Of a stretch of DNA of 64,000 nucleotides, positions 10,711-20,575 are shown piece after piece. The stretch is from Pandoraea faecigallinarum (lineage in GTDB: Bacteria; Pseudomonadota; Gammaproteobacteria; Burkholderiales; Burkholderiaceae): contig NZ_CP011807.3 in the NCBI RefSeq assembly GCF_001029105.3, positions 3,410,001-3,474,000 of the forward strand, in the 5' to 3' direction. The notes below the pieces were generated by a model. It ran no database searches. It saw only the letters and a program-made list of their open reading frames with translations, and was not told the origin of the DNA. The position numbers and the translations under genes are program-made. The stretch's first letter is position 1. Each line of letters begins with the position of its first letter.

Positions 10711-12066
10711 TCAGCGCGCGCCCATCCTGAAGCGCGCGATCGACAGCGTGCTCAGGCTGATGACAGCCCCCGCCATCAGGTAGAGTCCCGGCGCCAGCTT
10801 GTTGCCTGTGGCGGCAATCAGCCATGCCACGGCCAGCGGCGTGAAGCCGCCGAAGATCGTCGTTCCCAGGTTGTAGCCGACCGCCATGCCCGTGGCGCGG
10901 GTGCGCGTCGGGAACAGGGACGACATCAACGCCGGAATGGGCGCGAAGTACACCGCCTTCAACGTGCCGACCCACAACATCACGACCATCATCGTCGCCA
11001 GCGATGCGTGTGCATTCATGAATGCGAACGCCGGATACACGGTACACAGAAACAGCACACCGGCGGCCAGCATGATGCGGATACGACCGACCTTGTCCGA
11101 CCAGTGCCCCACGAACGGTGTCAGCGTCATGATGACGAACCCGGTCACGAGCGTCGCGATGAAGCCCTGTGCAGGCGGCAGCCCGAGTTGCTTCGTAGCG
11201 TACGTCGGCATGTACAGAATCATGTAATTCGCGGTCGTCGTCAGAATGAGGGCCCCGATGCAGACCAGCAGACGCGACTTCTGCGTGGCGAGCACCTCCC
11301 ACACCGGCGACTTGCCGGGGGCGTCGTGCGTGCCCGGCACCGCCTGCTTGCGCGCCACGTCGTTCGCGAAGGCCGGCGTCTCGTCGACATACTTGCGGAT
11401 ATACAGGCCGATGGGACCGACCAGCATCCCGAACAGGAACGGGACACGCCAGCCCCACGATTCGAGTTGCGGTTGCGTCAGCGCGCCCGTGAGGATCGCT
11501 CCGAAGGCAGACGCCAGCAGCGTACTGGCGCCCTGACTCGCGAACTGCCAGCTCGACATGAAGCCCGGCCGGTTCGGCACATGCTCGACGAGGAAGGCCG
11601 TCGAGCTGCCGAACTCCCCGCCTGCCGAGAAGCCCTGCATCAGGCGCGACGCGAAAATGCCGATCGGCGCCCAGACACCGATCGCCGCGTACGTCGGCAT
11701 GAACGCAATCAGCCCCGTGCCTACCGTCATCATCGCAATCGAGAGCATCAGCGACGCACGCCGCCCACGCCGATCGGCATACGCACCGAGAACGAATGCC
11801 CCCAACGGGCGGGCCAGATAGGACAGCGCAAACGTGCCCAGCGCCATCAGCAGCGATACGGTTTCGTCGTGCGCCGGAAAGAACAGCTTCGAGATCGTCA
11901 CCGCGAAGTAGCCGTAGACGATCAGGTCGTACCATTCCAGCGCATTGCCGACGGACGTCGCGACGATCAGCTTGTAGACGGGCACCTCGGCACGCGCGCC
12001 CGCTTTGGCGTCGCCCGGCACTTCGCGAGCACGGTCCGCCCCCGGGGCGGCAGCGGAACTGTTCAT
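10711..12066 (-). CDS. MFS transporter, metabolite:H+ symporter (MHS) family
   Basis: 451 residues with about 12 membrane segments. MHS-type features: SVGNALEWYDLIVYGYFA in the first helix, ADRRGRRASLM in the first cytoplasmic loop (the D-R-x-G-R-[RK] motif) and GFSAGGEFGSS. The family imports organic acids and related metabolites with protons (citrate, shikimate, proline/betaine, alpha-ketoglutarate). Its start overlaps the M20 peptidase stop codon as ATGA, so uptake and hydrolysis of one substrate are probably linked. The substrate is unknown. Confidence 0.9.
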   Translation of the reverse strand: MNSSAAAPGADRAREVPGDAKAGARAEVPVYKLIVATSVGNALEWYDLIVYGYFAVTISKLFFPAHDETVSLLMALGTFALSYLARPLGAFVLGAYADRRGRRASLMLSIAMMTVGTGLIAFMPTYAAIGVWAPIGIFASRLMQGFSAGGEFGSSTAFLVEHVPNRPGFMSSWQFASQGASTLLASAFGAILTGALTQPQLESWGWRVPFLFGMLVGPIGLYIRKYVDETPAFANDVARKQAVPGTHDAPGKSPVWEVLATQKSRLLVCIGALILTTTANYMILYMPTYATKQLGLPPAQGFIATLVTGFVIMTLTPFVGHWSDKVGRIRIMLAAGVLFLCTVYPAFAFMNAHASLATMMVVMLWVGTLKAVYFAPIPALMSSLFPTRTRATGMAVGYNLGTTIFGGFTPLAVAWLIAATGNKLAPGLYLMAGAVISLSTLSIARFRMGAR

Positions 12067-13460
12067 CGCGGCTTCCCCTCCTTGAGACCGAGCTCACCCA
12101 GATCCCAGAACAGCCCGGCCATGATCTGCAACGCTTCGCGCGCGACGGAGCCCAGCAAATGCTCGTCCGGCGCGTGTTGCGAGCAGGCGGGGTAGGAATG
12201 CGGCACCCAGAGCGTGGGCAGTCCGAGCACGTCGGCGAACACATCGTTGGGCAACGTGCCGCCAAGGTTCGGCAACAGCACCGGCGCCTTGCCGGTCGTC
12301 TCGCGCAGCGAGGCGAGCGCCCACAGCACCCATGGATCTTCCGGGTCGAGGCGCGTCGCCATCACCCCACGCTCCACTTCGACCTCCACCATCGGGAAGC
12401 CATGCGCGTCGAGGTGCGCACGCACGATCTCGCCCAGATGCTCCCAATCCGTGCCGACTACGAAACGGATCTGCATGTGCGCGTAGGCATACGGCGGAAT
12501 GGCATTGACCGGCTTCTCCGGATTGCCCGTCTTGAACGCGAGGACTTCGATGTTGTTCCAGCCGATCACACGTTCGGTCGGTGTCAGCCCCGGCTCGCCG
12601 TAGTCGGCGTCGACCTTGGGATCGTTCGGGCCACCACCGGCCTCCAGCCCGGCCAGCGCGCGACGCACCGACGCGGGCAATTCGGGCGGACGCAGCCCTT
12701 GCACGAGAATCTTGCCGTTGCCGTCGACCATCGAGGCGATGGCATTGGCCAGCACGATGCCCGGGTTGCGCAGCAGGCCGCCCCAGTTTCCCGAGTGATG
12801 AGCGCCGTCGCGCAGATTCAGACTGAGCTTGAAGTTGACGAGTCCGCGCGACCCGAGAAACACCGTCGGGCGCGTGGCCGCAAGGCGCGGACCGTCGGAG
12901 GCAATCAGCACGTCGGCACGCAGTTCGTCTCGCAATTGTTCGCAAATCGCGTGAAGGCCGGGCGACCCCATTTCCTCGCCCATCTCCACGATCATCTTGA
13001 CGTTGTAGCCGAGCTTGCCGCCGCGCGCCGCCAGAACTTCCGCCAGCGCCGCGAGATTGATGGTGTGCTGGCCCTTGTTGTCGGCGGTGCCGCGTCCGTA
13101 CCAGCGATCGCCTTCGACGACGATCTCCCAGGGCTTCAGTCCGTCGCGCCACTGAGCGTCGTAGCCGCGCACGACATCGCCGTGCCCATAGGTCAGCACC
13201 GTCGGCAGACCGTCGCCTTCGTGGCGTTGCGCGATCAGAAACGGCCCGCCGCCCGGGACCGGATTCGGCACGATGCGCGAGGTGAAACCGAGCGCGGCGA
13301 GCGCCGGCGTCATTTCCTCGGACAGATACGCCCGAAGCACCTCGCCGCTGTCCGCCTCCTGACTTTCGGTCTTGTAGGCAACCCGGCGATTGAGGGTATC
13401 GAGGAACGCGCCCGAATCGTAGTGGGCGGTGGCTTGGGAAATCGCTGCGCTACGGGTCAC
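12063..13460 (-). CDS. M20-family metallopeptidase/amidohydrolase
   Basis: 465 residues, with the start placed at a GTG that has GGAG 8 bases upstream; the longer frame upstream covers intergenic DNA and the LysR gene. M20 metal and catalytic motifs are visible: YGHGDVV, GRGTADNKGQ (metal Asp) and MGEEMGSPGL (catalytic Glu pair). M20 enzymes hydrolyse dipeptides, N-acyl amino acids or carbamoyl amino acids with a two-metal site. It is coupled (ATGA) to the MHS transporter, and a LysR regulator reads away from it, suggesting a small substrate-inducible uptake and hydrolysis unit. Confidence 0.88.
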   Translation of the reverse strand: MTRSAAISQATAHYDSGAFLDTLNRRVAYKTESQEADSGEVLRAYLSEEMTPALAALGFTSRIVPNPVPGGGPFLIAQRHEGDGLPTVLTYGHGDVVRGYDAQWRDGLKPWEIVVEGDRWYGRGTADNKGQHTINLAALAEVLAARGGKLGYNVKMIVEMGEEMGSPGLHAICEQLRDELRADVLIASDGPRLAATRPTVFLGSRGLVNFKLSLNLRDGAHHSGNWGGLLRNPGIVLANAIASMVDGNGKILVQGLRPPELPASVRRALAGLEAGGGPNDPKVDADYGEPGLTPTERVIGWNNIEVLAFKTGNPEKPVNAIPPYAYAHMQIRFVVGTDWEHLGEIVRAHLDAHGFPMVEVEVERGVMATRLDPEDPWVLWALASLRETTGKAPVLLPNLGGTLPNDVFADVLGLPTLWVPHSYPACSQHAPDEHLLGSVAREALQIMAGLFWDLGELGLKEGKPR

Positions 13461-13694
13461 TACTTGTCTCCAGATGGCTTTATGGGCACGGCTGCCGGTC
13501 TCGCACATCGTTGCGATGCGTGCCATGCGTGCCGGTGGCACGCTGCGGCACAACCGTTCAGGCCATTCTAGGAGCGGGTATTTTTGACAACAATGATAAT
13601 ATTTCGAAGGTTTCTTTGCTGTTTCGGCAAAGCAAAAGCAAACGCCCCGGCGCATCGCACCGGGCAAGTCGGGCGGACCCACTCCCTTGGTGTC

Positions 13695-14612
13695 ATGCAA
13701 ACTCACGCACTGCGTTACTTTCTCGAAGTCGCCCGCACGGGCTCGCTCAGCCGCGCCTCCGAGCGTTTGCACGTGGCCGTCTCCGCATTGAGCCGGCAGA
13801 TCGCGAAGCTGGAGGAGGATCTCGGCACGCCATTGTTCGAGCGTCGCCCGCGTGGCATGGTGTTGAGCGAGGCCGGCGCGTTGCTTGCCGATCATGCGCG
13901 TCGCGTGTTGCTCGACGCGGAGCGTGTCACGTCGGAAATCCGGGGGCTGACGGAGGTGGGCCGCGCGACGATTCGCGTCGCCGGTGCGGAAGGCGTCGCG
14001 CGCGACTTCCTGCCGCAAGTTTTCGCGCGCTTTCGCGAAACCTATCCGGGCGCACATTTTCTGCTGGACGTCGTCTCGCCGTTCGTTGCGACGGAGCGCG
14101 TGCGCGACGGCGAAGCGGACATCGCCGTGTGCTTCAGCGTGGCGCCGGAAAAAGGCGTGCAGGTCGTTCACACCCAGCCCGCGCCGATCTATGCCTTGAT
14201 GGCGAAGCAACACCCGCTCGCCGGGCGGCGCAACGTCGCGCTTGCCGACCTGCTTCCCTACCCGCTGGCGTTATCGAACGCAGGCGTGACCATCCGTCAG
14301 ATGTTCGACCTGTGCTGCACGCTCGAAGGCCTGCTGTTCGAGCCGGTCTTCACCAGCAACTACCACGCAGCGCTGCACAGCTTCGTGCGCTCGGGCAACG
14401 CCGTCACCCTCACCGGCTTGCTGACGGTACGCAGCCGCCTCGCGCCGGAAGGCCTCGTGGCGATTCCCATCCGCAATCCCGAATTGCATCAGCGCTCGTT
14501 GCAGGTGCAGACGATGGCCGGGCGCACCCTGCCGGCTCCCGTCGACGCGTTCCTCGGCCTGCTGATCGACGCCATTCGCGCCCCAGAGATTCTCGACAAG
14601 CCCTTCGCCTGA
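13695..14612 (+). CDS. LysR-family transcriptional regulator
   Basis: 305 residues from MQTHALRYFLEVA, the normal LysR start; a longer open frame (from 13584) adds an unusual extension. The N-terminal winged helix is clear: FLEVARTGSLSRASERLHV, then SALSRQIAKLEEDLGTPLFE, then RRPRGM. The remainder is a periplasmic-binding-like effector domain. It is divergent from the M20/MHS pair with a 234-base shared intergenic region that contains a TTGACA hexamer at 13584-13589, so it most likely controls that pair. The ligand is unknown. Confidence 0.9.
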   Translation: MQTHALRYFLEVARTGSLSRASERLHVAVSALSRQIAKLEEDLGTPLFERRPRGMVLSEAGALLADHARRVLLDAERVTSEIRGLTEVGRATIRVAGAEGVARDFLPQVFARFRETYPGAHFLLDVVSPFVATERVRDGEADIAVCFSVAPEKGVQVVHTQPAPIYALMAKQHPLAGRRNVALADLLPYPLALSNAGVTIRQMFDLCCTLEGLLFEPVFTSNYHAALHSFVRSGNAVTLTGLLTVRSRLAPEGLVAIPIRNPELHQRSLQVQTMAGRTLPAPVDAFLGLLIDAIRAPEILDKPFA

Positions 14613-14648
14613 GCATGCGGAGCGGGCCCAGGCATACCGATTGCGACT

Positions 14649-16103
14649 TTAGTCCACGGGCGGCGGCGGTGCGGCCGCCGTTGCCGTTGCGTGCGCCTCG
14701 CCGTCGCCGGACGCCATCTGCTCGCGGTCGGTCAACTGCGCAAAGATCCACGATGAGCAGCACGTAATCAGGCCGACACATGCGAACGTCGCGCGGAACG
14801 CGGGGAGCGCGCCAGTCCCCGCGCTCTCACCGAACGCGCCGGTAAAGGTCACCAGCAGCGCGCCGCCGACCGTCAGGCCGAAGCTCATTGCCAGCATCTG
14901 CACCAGCGAGAAAAGGCTGTTGCCCGCGCTCGCCTCGTCGGGATTCAGATCCTTGAGCGTGAGCGTGTTCATCGCCGTGAACTGAATCGAATTGATGCCG
15001 CCCAGAACGCCCAACTGGACGATGAGCAGCGGCACCGGATAGTTCGACGTGATTGCCGCGAAACTCGCCATCACGGCCCCCGCCAGAATCGTGTTCCAGA
15101 CCAATACCGGCCGGTAACCGTAACGCATGACGAGATACGTCGCGAGACGCTTCGCCAATATGCCGGCGATCGTGATCGGCAGCATCAGCAACCCGGCCTC
15201 GAATGCGGAATACCCGAGGCTTACCTGCAACAGCAACGGCACGAGATACGGCACGGCCGCAATACCGATGCGCGCGAAGAGATTGCCCAGCAGACCGACA
15301 CTGAACGTATGCACCTTGAACATCGCCAGCGAGAACAGCGGCTGCGGCGCCCGGTTCGCGTAAAGCCCGTAGGCGACGAATCCGGCGAATCCGAGCACGA
15401 GCAGCACCAGCATCAACGCGTGTGCGCCCGCGATGTCGGCATGCCGGTCGAGCGCAAGCGACGTCGCGACCATGCCGACGCACAGCAGCAGATAGCCCTT
15501 GATGTCGAACGATGTCCGATGCGGCGCGCGGGCATTGGCGAGAAAGAAATGCGCAGCGACGCACCCGGCGACGCCGACCGGCACGTTGATGAGGAAGACC
15601 CAATGCCACGACGCCACCTTCACGAGCCAGCCGCCGAGCGTCGGGCCGATCAGCGGCCCGATCATGCCGGGCACCGCCACGAACGCCAGCGCCTGCAAGT
15701 ACTGCTCGCGAGGGAATGTGCGCAACACGGCCAGACGTCCTACCGGCAACAACATGGCGCCACCGAATCCCTGTACCACGCGCCACGCGACGAGCGCATC
15801 CAGTGTGCCGGAGTACGCGCACATGGCCGAGCCGACGGAGAAGATCGTGAGCGCGCTGGAGAACACCACGCGCGTGCCGAGCCTGTCGGCGAGCCATCCG
15901 GACAAGGGGATCGTTACCGCCATTGTCAACGCGTACGCGATGACAACGGCCTGCATGTGCAGCGGCGATTGCCCGAGATCGCGCGCCATGGCGGGCAAGG
16001 CCGTGTTGACGATGGTCGAGTCGAGCGTCTGCATGAAGAAGCCGACCGAGACCACGAAGAGCATCGCCTTTTGCCGCCAGGCGGCCGGATGGGGGGGCGT
16101 CAC
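14649..16103 (-). CDS. MFS drug-efflux protein, DHA2 family (MdtD/EmrB-like)
   Basis: 484 residues with about 14 hydrophobic segments. DHA2 signatures: FFMQTLDSTIVNTALPAMA in the first helix, LADRLGTRVVF in the first loop, VVQGFGGAMLLPVGRL (motif B region) and GPLIGPTLGGWLV (antiporter motif C). It is expected to export toxic or drug-like compounds by proton antiport. Its stop is 36 bases from the convergent LysR stop. It lies 3 bases after the propionyl-CoA synthetase stop codon on the same strand, so the two may share a transcript, although no functional link is obvious. Confidence 0.9.
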   Translation of the reverse strand: MTPPHPAAWRQKAMLFVVSVGFFMQTLDSTIVNTALPAMARDLGQSPLHMQAVVIAYALTMAVTIPLSGWLADRLGTRVVFSSALTIFSVGSAMCAYSGTLDALVAWRVVQGFGGAMLLPVGRLAVLRTFPREQYLQALAFVAVPGMIGPLIGPTLGGWLVKVASWHWVFLINVPVGVAGCVAAHFFLANARAPHRTSFDIKGYLLLCVGMVATSLALDRHADIAGAHALMLVLLVLGFAGFVAYGLYANRAPQPLFSLAMFKVHTFSVGLLGNLFARIGIAAVPYLVPLLLQVSLGYSAFEAGLLMLPITIAGILAKRLATYLVMRYGYRPVLVWNTILAGAVMASFAAITSNYPVPLLIVQLGVLGGINSIQFTAMNTLTLKDLNPDEASAGNSLFSLVQMLAMSFGLTVGGALLVTFTGAFGESAGTGALPAFRATFACVGLITCCSSWIFAQLTDREQMASGDGEAHATATAAAPPPPVD

Positions 16104-16106
16104 CCG

Positions 16107-18008
16107 CTACGCTCCTTTTAACGCATCGCGAACCTGCTCGAGCGCGGCGGGATCTTCGAGCGTGATGAGATCGCCGGTTTCGCGTCCTTCGCAAATCGCC
16201 TGAATCGCGCGACGCAGCAATTTGCCGGAACGTGTCTTGGGCAGCATGGAGACGAAGAACACGCGGGCCGGACGCGCCACCGCACCCAGTTGCTTGTCCA
16301 CCGTCTTCATCACGTCGCCCTCAAGCGCGAGACGCGCGTCGGCCGTCTCCGCCTGCTCCGGGCGGCGCAGCACCGCGAAGGCCATCGCCACTTGTCCCTT
16401 CAACGCGTCCTGCACGCCGATCACCGCCACTTCGGCCACTGCCGGGTGGCTCGCGATGCTCTCCTCGATCTCGCGCGATCCAAGCCGGTGTCCCGCCACG
16501 TTGATGACGTCGTCGGTACGGCCGAGAATGAAGTAGTAACCGTCTTCGTCACGCACGCCCCAGTCGAAGCTCGAATACAGCATGCGCCCCGGCACCGTTT
16601 GCCAATACGTCTTGACGAAGCGCTCGTCGTCGCCCCACAACGTGCTCAGGCATCCCGGCGGCATCGGGCCTTCAATTGCCAGCACACCCTTTTCGTTCGG
16701 TCCGCAGTCTTCCCCTGTCGCTTCGTTGACGAGTTTCACGTCGTAGCCGTACACCGGCTTGCCCGGCGAACCGAGCTTGCCCGGCAAGACTTCGACACCA
16801 CGCGCCATGCCGAGGATCGGCCAGCCCGTCTCCGTCTGCCAATAGTTGTCGACGACCGGCTTGCCGACGCCCTCCGTCAGCCAGCGCGCGGTCGGTTCGT
16901 CCAGCGGTTCGCCCGCGAGGAAAATGAGGCGCAGCGACGACAGGTCGTATTGCGTGAGGTAAGCCGGATCCTGCTTCTTGAGCACACGAATGGCCGTCGG
17001 CGCGGTGAACAACTGCGTCACCTTGTACTTCTCGACGATACGCCACCAGATACCGCCGTCCGGGCGAATCGGCGTGCCCTCGTACATGACGGTCGCAATG
17101 CCGGCCAGCAGCGGCGCATACACGATGTAACTATGGCCGACCACCCACCCGATATCCGACGCGCAGAACATCGTGTCGCCCGGCTTCGCACAGAAGATAT
17201 GCTGCATCGACGAGGCCAGCGCGACGGCGTAGCCGCCCGTGTCGCGCTGCACGCCCTTGGGCTTGCCCGTGGTGCCCGAGGTGTAGAGCACGTAAGATGG
17301 ATCGCTCGATTCCATCCATTCGCAGGGAACGAACGCGTCCAGATGCTGTTCGCGCAGCGGCGCGTAGTCCACGTCGCGGCCTGCCACGCGCGGCATCGGT
17401 GCGAGTCCCCGGTCGACGAGCAATACGCTCGACGGCTTGTGCTGCGCGAGCGCAATGCCCTCGTCGAGCAGCGGCTTGTAAGGCACCACCTTGCCGTTGC
17501 GAGATCCGGCGTCGGCCGAGACGATGACCTTCGGCCGCGCGTCGTCGATGCGCGCCGCGAGGTTGACGGACGCGAAACCGCCGAACACCACCGAGTGAAT
17601 GGCGCCCAGACGCGTGCACGCGAGCATGGCGAACAACGCCTCCGGCACCATCGGCATGTAGATCAGCACGCGCTCGCCTCGGACAATGCCCAGCGATTGC
17701 AGCGACGCCGCCATGCGGTTCACTTCCGCAGACAGCTCGTCATAGGTGTACACACGTTCCTGCCCTGTCTCCGTCGAGACCCAGATCAGCGCGTTTTGCG
17801 TGCCGCGTGAAGGCAGATGGCGGTCGAGTGCGTTATGACAGATGTTGGTCCGTCCGCCAACGAACCAACGAGCAAATGGCGGCTTGTCGTATTCGAGCAC
17901 CTGATCGAACGGCGTCTCCCAGTCGATCAGTCTGGCCTGCTCCTCCCAGAAGGCCGCACGGGAGTCCGGTGAAATCGAACGGGCGTGAAACGACGCATAC
18001 GAAGTCAT
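16107..18008 (-). CDS. prpE: Propionate--CoA ligase (propionyl-CoA synthetase)
   Basis: 633 residues from an ATG with AAGGAG 6 bases upstream (an ATG 15 bases earlier overlaps that site). It is an acetyl/propionyl-CoA synthetase-type enzyme: WVSTETGQERVYTYDEL, the P-loop YTSGTTGKPKGV, DNYWQTETGWPI and the C-terminal KTRSGKLLRRAI lysine motif. The RWFVGGRTNICHNALDRHL region is typical of PrpE. It activates propionate (also acetate or acrylate in some homologues) to the CoA ester. No methylcitrate genes are adjacent, so context does not refine the substrate. Confidence 0.9.
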   Translation of the reverse strand: MTSYASFHARSISPDSRAAFWEEQARLIDWETPFDQVLEYDKPPFARWFVGGRTNICHNALDRHLPSRGTQNALIWVSTETGQERVYTYDELSAEVNRMAASLQSLGIVRGERVLIYMPMVPEALFAMLACTRLGAIHSVVFGGFASVNLAARIDDARPKVIVSADAGSRNGKVVPYKPLLDEGIALAQHKPSSVLLVDRGLAPMPRVAGRDVDYAPLREQHLDAFVPCEWMESSDPSYVLYTSGTTGKPKGVQRDTGGYAVALASSMQHIFCAKPGDTMFCASDIGWVVGHSYIVYAPLLAGIATVMYEGTPIRPDGGIWWRIVEKYKVTQLFTAPTAIRVLKKQDPAYLTQYDLSSLRLIFLAGEPLDEPTARWLTEGVGKPVVDNYWQTETGWPILGMARGVEVLPGKLGSPGKPVYGYDVKLVNEATGEDCGPNEKGVLAIEGPMPPGCLSTLWGDDERFVKTYWQTVPGRMLYSSFDWGVRDEDGYYFILGRTDDVINVAGHRLGSREIEESIASHPAVAEVAVIGVQDALKGQVAMAFAVLRRPEQAETADARLALEGDVMKTVDKQLGAVARPARVFFVSMLPKTRSGKLLRRAIQAICEGRETGDLITLEDPAALEQVRDALKGA

Positions 18009-18255
18009 GTTGTCTCCTTCCATTTATTTGCACCCAGTGTGCGCGGCGACGCTTACGGAAGGCTTACCGGATGCCGTGCGCCATCCCCCGAATTCTAGGG
18101 GATTACGCGGAGATAGCAGGAAGATTGCGCAAGATGCCTCCAGACAAACCACCTCGACATGCTGTAGACCGGCGCCTCGCCTGGGCGTGAGAGGTCTCCT
18201 GCCATACGCGCCTTCGCGAATATGCAGTCGCGAACCGGAGACCGGCATACCAAGC

Positions 18256-18289
18256 AAAACGCCCGTGAGGGCTGACCTCACGGGCGTTT
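18256..18289. terminator. Intrinsic terminator downstream of mltD
   Basis: Perfect 14-bp inverted repeat, AAACGCCCGTGAGG (18257-18270) and its complement (18276-18289), with a GCTGA loop and T-rich flanks on both strands. It ends the leftward mltD transcript 55 bases after its stop codon. The region from there to the prpE start (18290 side to 18008) holds no other recognisable gene. Confidence 0.92.
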
Positions 18290-18343
18290 GGTTTCGTGCT
18301 GCTCTGTTGCCGTGCGTTGTGCCGTGACGGCTTGTGCTCCGGC

Positions 18344-20038
18344 TTACCGCTGAGCGGTCTTCGTGACCTTCGTCGCGGTCTTGGCGGCCGGCTTTGCTGC
18401 GGCCTTCGCAACCGTTCTGGCGGGAGCCTTGGCCGCCGCTTTCGCGCTCACCCCGGCGGCCGGCGCCGCCTTGCCCGCTGCGGTGCGCGTCGTCTTGGCC
18501 GGGCCGGCGGCCGGACGACGGTCGACCACGCGAATCATCTTGCCGTTCTTGCCCTTGACCAGACGGGTGCGTGGCGCATCGTCGTCGTTCTTTGCCGCGG
18601 GCTCGGGTGCCGACGCGGCAACCACTCGCGACGCATCCTTGACCGGCACGTGCAGCACCAGCAATTGGCCCGCCGTCAGCGTATCGCGACGCAGACGATT
18701 CCAGCTCTTGATCTGGGCCACGCTCACACCGCTACGCGCCGCCACACCGGCAAGCGTATCGTGCTTGCGGGCGCGTACCATCACCTTGCGCGTATCCGGC
18801 AGATCCGGCTCCAGTGCCAGAACGGCACTGCTCGCCACCGATGCGCTGATGTCCTGATCGATATCGTCCGAGCGCGGCACCAGCAACGTCGAACCGGCCT
18901 TCAGACGCATGCGCGGCGCAATGTTGTTGACCGAGCGGATGACCGCGGCGTCAACGCCGAGCTTGCGCGCCACATCTTCCGGACGCTCGCGCGAGGCCGA
19001 CGTATAGGTCGTCCAGCTTGACAGCGGTTTGTCGTAGCTCTTCAGACGACGCTGGAAGACTTCGGCACTGTCAAACGGCAGCAGGATCTGCGTTTGCGCG
19101 GCGCCCAGAATGACAGGTTTGCGGAACGAGGGGTTCAGCGCACGGAATTCGTCGAGCGGAAGATCGGCCAGCTTGGCGGCCAGTGCCACGTCGATGTCGC
19201 GCTTGGTGGTCACGCTCACGAAGTACGGGTGGTTCGGGATCTCCGGCAGCTTCACGCTGTAAATGTCCGGATGCGCAATGATGTTCTTGATGGCCTGGAG
19301 CTTCGGCACGTAGTACCGCGTCTCGGTCGGCATACGCAGGCTTAGATAATCGGTCGGCAGACCCTGCGCCTGATTGCGGTCGATGGCGCGCTGCACGTTG
19401 CCCTCGCCCCAATTGTAGGCGGCGAGCGCGAGGTGCCAGTCGCCGAACATCGCGTAAAGCTTCGAGAGGTAATCGAGTGCGGCGGTCGTCGAGGCGAGCA
19501 CATCGCGGCGCTCGTCCTGGAACATGTTCTGCTTGAGGTTGTATGTCTTGCCGGTGCTGGGGATGAACTGCCACATGCCGGCGGCCTTGGCCGTCGAGAG
19601 CGCCTGCGGGTTGTACGCACTTTCCACGAACGGCAACAGCGCGAGTTCCGTCGGCATATGGCGACGTTCGAGTTCTTCGACGATGTGGAACAGGTACTTC
19701 TCGGAACGCTGAATCATGCGCTCGACATACTCGGGACGCTGCGCGTACCACTGCGTGCGGTCCTGTGCGAGATCGGTATCGAGATCGGGGATGGCGAAGC
19801 CGTGGCGGATGCGCGACCAGAGATCGGCGTCGTCGCTGCCGTAGGCCAGGTCGTTGATCGAATCGTTGTCGAGGTCGATGGGCTGATCGCTCGAGACGCG
19901 CTGCTTGCCTTTTGCGGTCGAAGCGACAGGCGACTTGCTGTGCGCATCGGGCGAGGAATTCGATGCACCTGTGGTCGGCGCTGTGCTGGCACACGCTGCC
20001 AATAGCAGCGTCAGGAGCAAGCTAACGATAAGTCGCAT
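18344..20038 (-). CDS. mltD: Membrane-bound lytic murein transglycosylase D (lipoprotein)
   Basis: 564 residues. A lipoprotein signal (hydrophobic LIVSLLLTLLLAAC, lipidated Cys16) sends it to the outer membrane. The SLT domain has catalytic Glu139 in LPFVESAYNP and the AAGMWQFIPSTGKTY motif, followed by LAAYNWGEGNVQRA. Two or more LysM peptidoglycan-binding repeats follow (one around the KHDTLAGVAARSGV segment). The last ~60 residues are a low-complexity Ala/Lys tail, which is longer than usual for MltD and may bind anionic surface polymers. It cleaves glycan strands to 1,6-anhydro products during cell-wall remodelling. Confidence 0.93.
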   Translation of the reverse strand: MRLIVSLLLTLLLAACASTAPTTGASNSSPDAHSKSPVASTAKGKQRVSSDQPIDLDNDSINDLAYGSDDADLWSRIRHGFAIPDLDTDLAQDRTQWYAQRPEYVERMIQRSEKYLFHIVEELERRHMPTELALLPFVESAYNPQALSTAKAAGMWQFIPSTGKTYNLKQNMFQDERRDVLASTTAALDYLSKLYAMFGDWHLALAAYNWGEGNVQRAIDRNQAQGLPTDYLSLRMPTETRYYVPKLQAIKNIIAHPDIYSVKLPEIPNHPYFVSVTTKRDIDVALAAKLADLPLDEFRALNPSFRKPVILGAAQTQILLPFDSAEVFQRRLKSYDKPLSSWTTYTSASRERPEDVARKLGVDAAVIRSVNNIAPRMRLKAGSTLLVPRSDDIDQDISASVASSAVLALEPDLPDTRKVMVRARKHDTLAGVAARSGVSVAQIKSWNRLRRDTLTAGQLLVLHVPVKDASRVVAASAPEPAAKNDDDAPRTRLVKGKNGKMIRVVDRRPAAGPAKTTRTAAGKAAPAAGVSAKAAAKAPARTVAKAAAKPAAKTATKVTKTAQR

Positions 20039-20575
20039 TGATCGGGCTCGATTTGGGTTACATCTTCATGAAATTGGCAAGGATGGTAAGGAAACCCTTC
20101 AGATGCGTCAACCATTCTGCCTAAATTTTTTGCAAAATTTACGCAAAAAGGCCCTAAAAATAAGGGTTATCCCCGATGACGATTTCACAAAATGTGGCCG
20201 AAGCGACACGCGTTTTCGGGACGCTTCGTGCCGCTTGCGTCATATACGATGTCATCGACATGACATCGGATCGTCAAGGCGAAGACGACCCATTGGGGCG
20301 GAGCAGGTGAAGACGACGCTGTCAACGGCCGCTTTGCGACAGAGCGCATGATGCGCCGTGCGGTTGACAGTTTCGGCCGACAACATTAGACGAAACATTG
20401 CAGGCCCCGCGTGCCGGGGTCATGGCGAACCCGCCCCCCTCTGTGTGCCGGGTGCCGGGTGCCGGGTTCCGGAGCCGGACCATAGTCGGGCGGCCGACGC
20501 ACCTCCATCGGAATCGGGGCACGACGGTGCGACGTCACTACGCCACTACGCCACTACGTCCGGCGCGTAGGCCGC
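20039..20575. other. Intergenic region between gloB and mltD, no gene seen
   Basis: 537 bases without a credible coding frame. It must hold the mltD promoter (leftward) and the end of the gloB transcript. A CCCT/AGGG hairpin near 20150-20170 followed on the minus strand by T residues is a weak terminator candidate for gloB. A CCCCG/CGGGG hairpin lies near 20403-20418, and a short CCGGGTG tandem repeat lies at about 20449-20466. Confidence 0.5.

Noticed and set aside
12063..14213. M20 peptidase extended to 716 residues
   Set aside because: The extension covers the LysR gene and intergenic DNA antisense; a GTG with a good ribosome site at 13460 gives the normal length.
20449..20475. CCGGGTG tandem repeat
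   Set aside because: Only about three short units in GC-rich intergenic DNA; no array structure, so not a CRISPR or VNTR of note.
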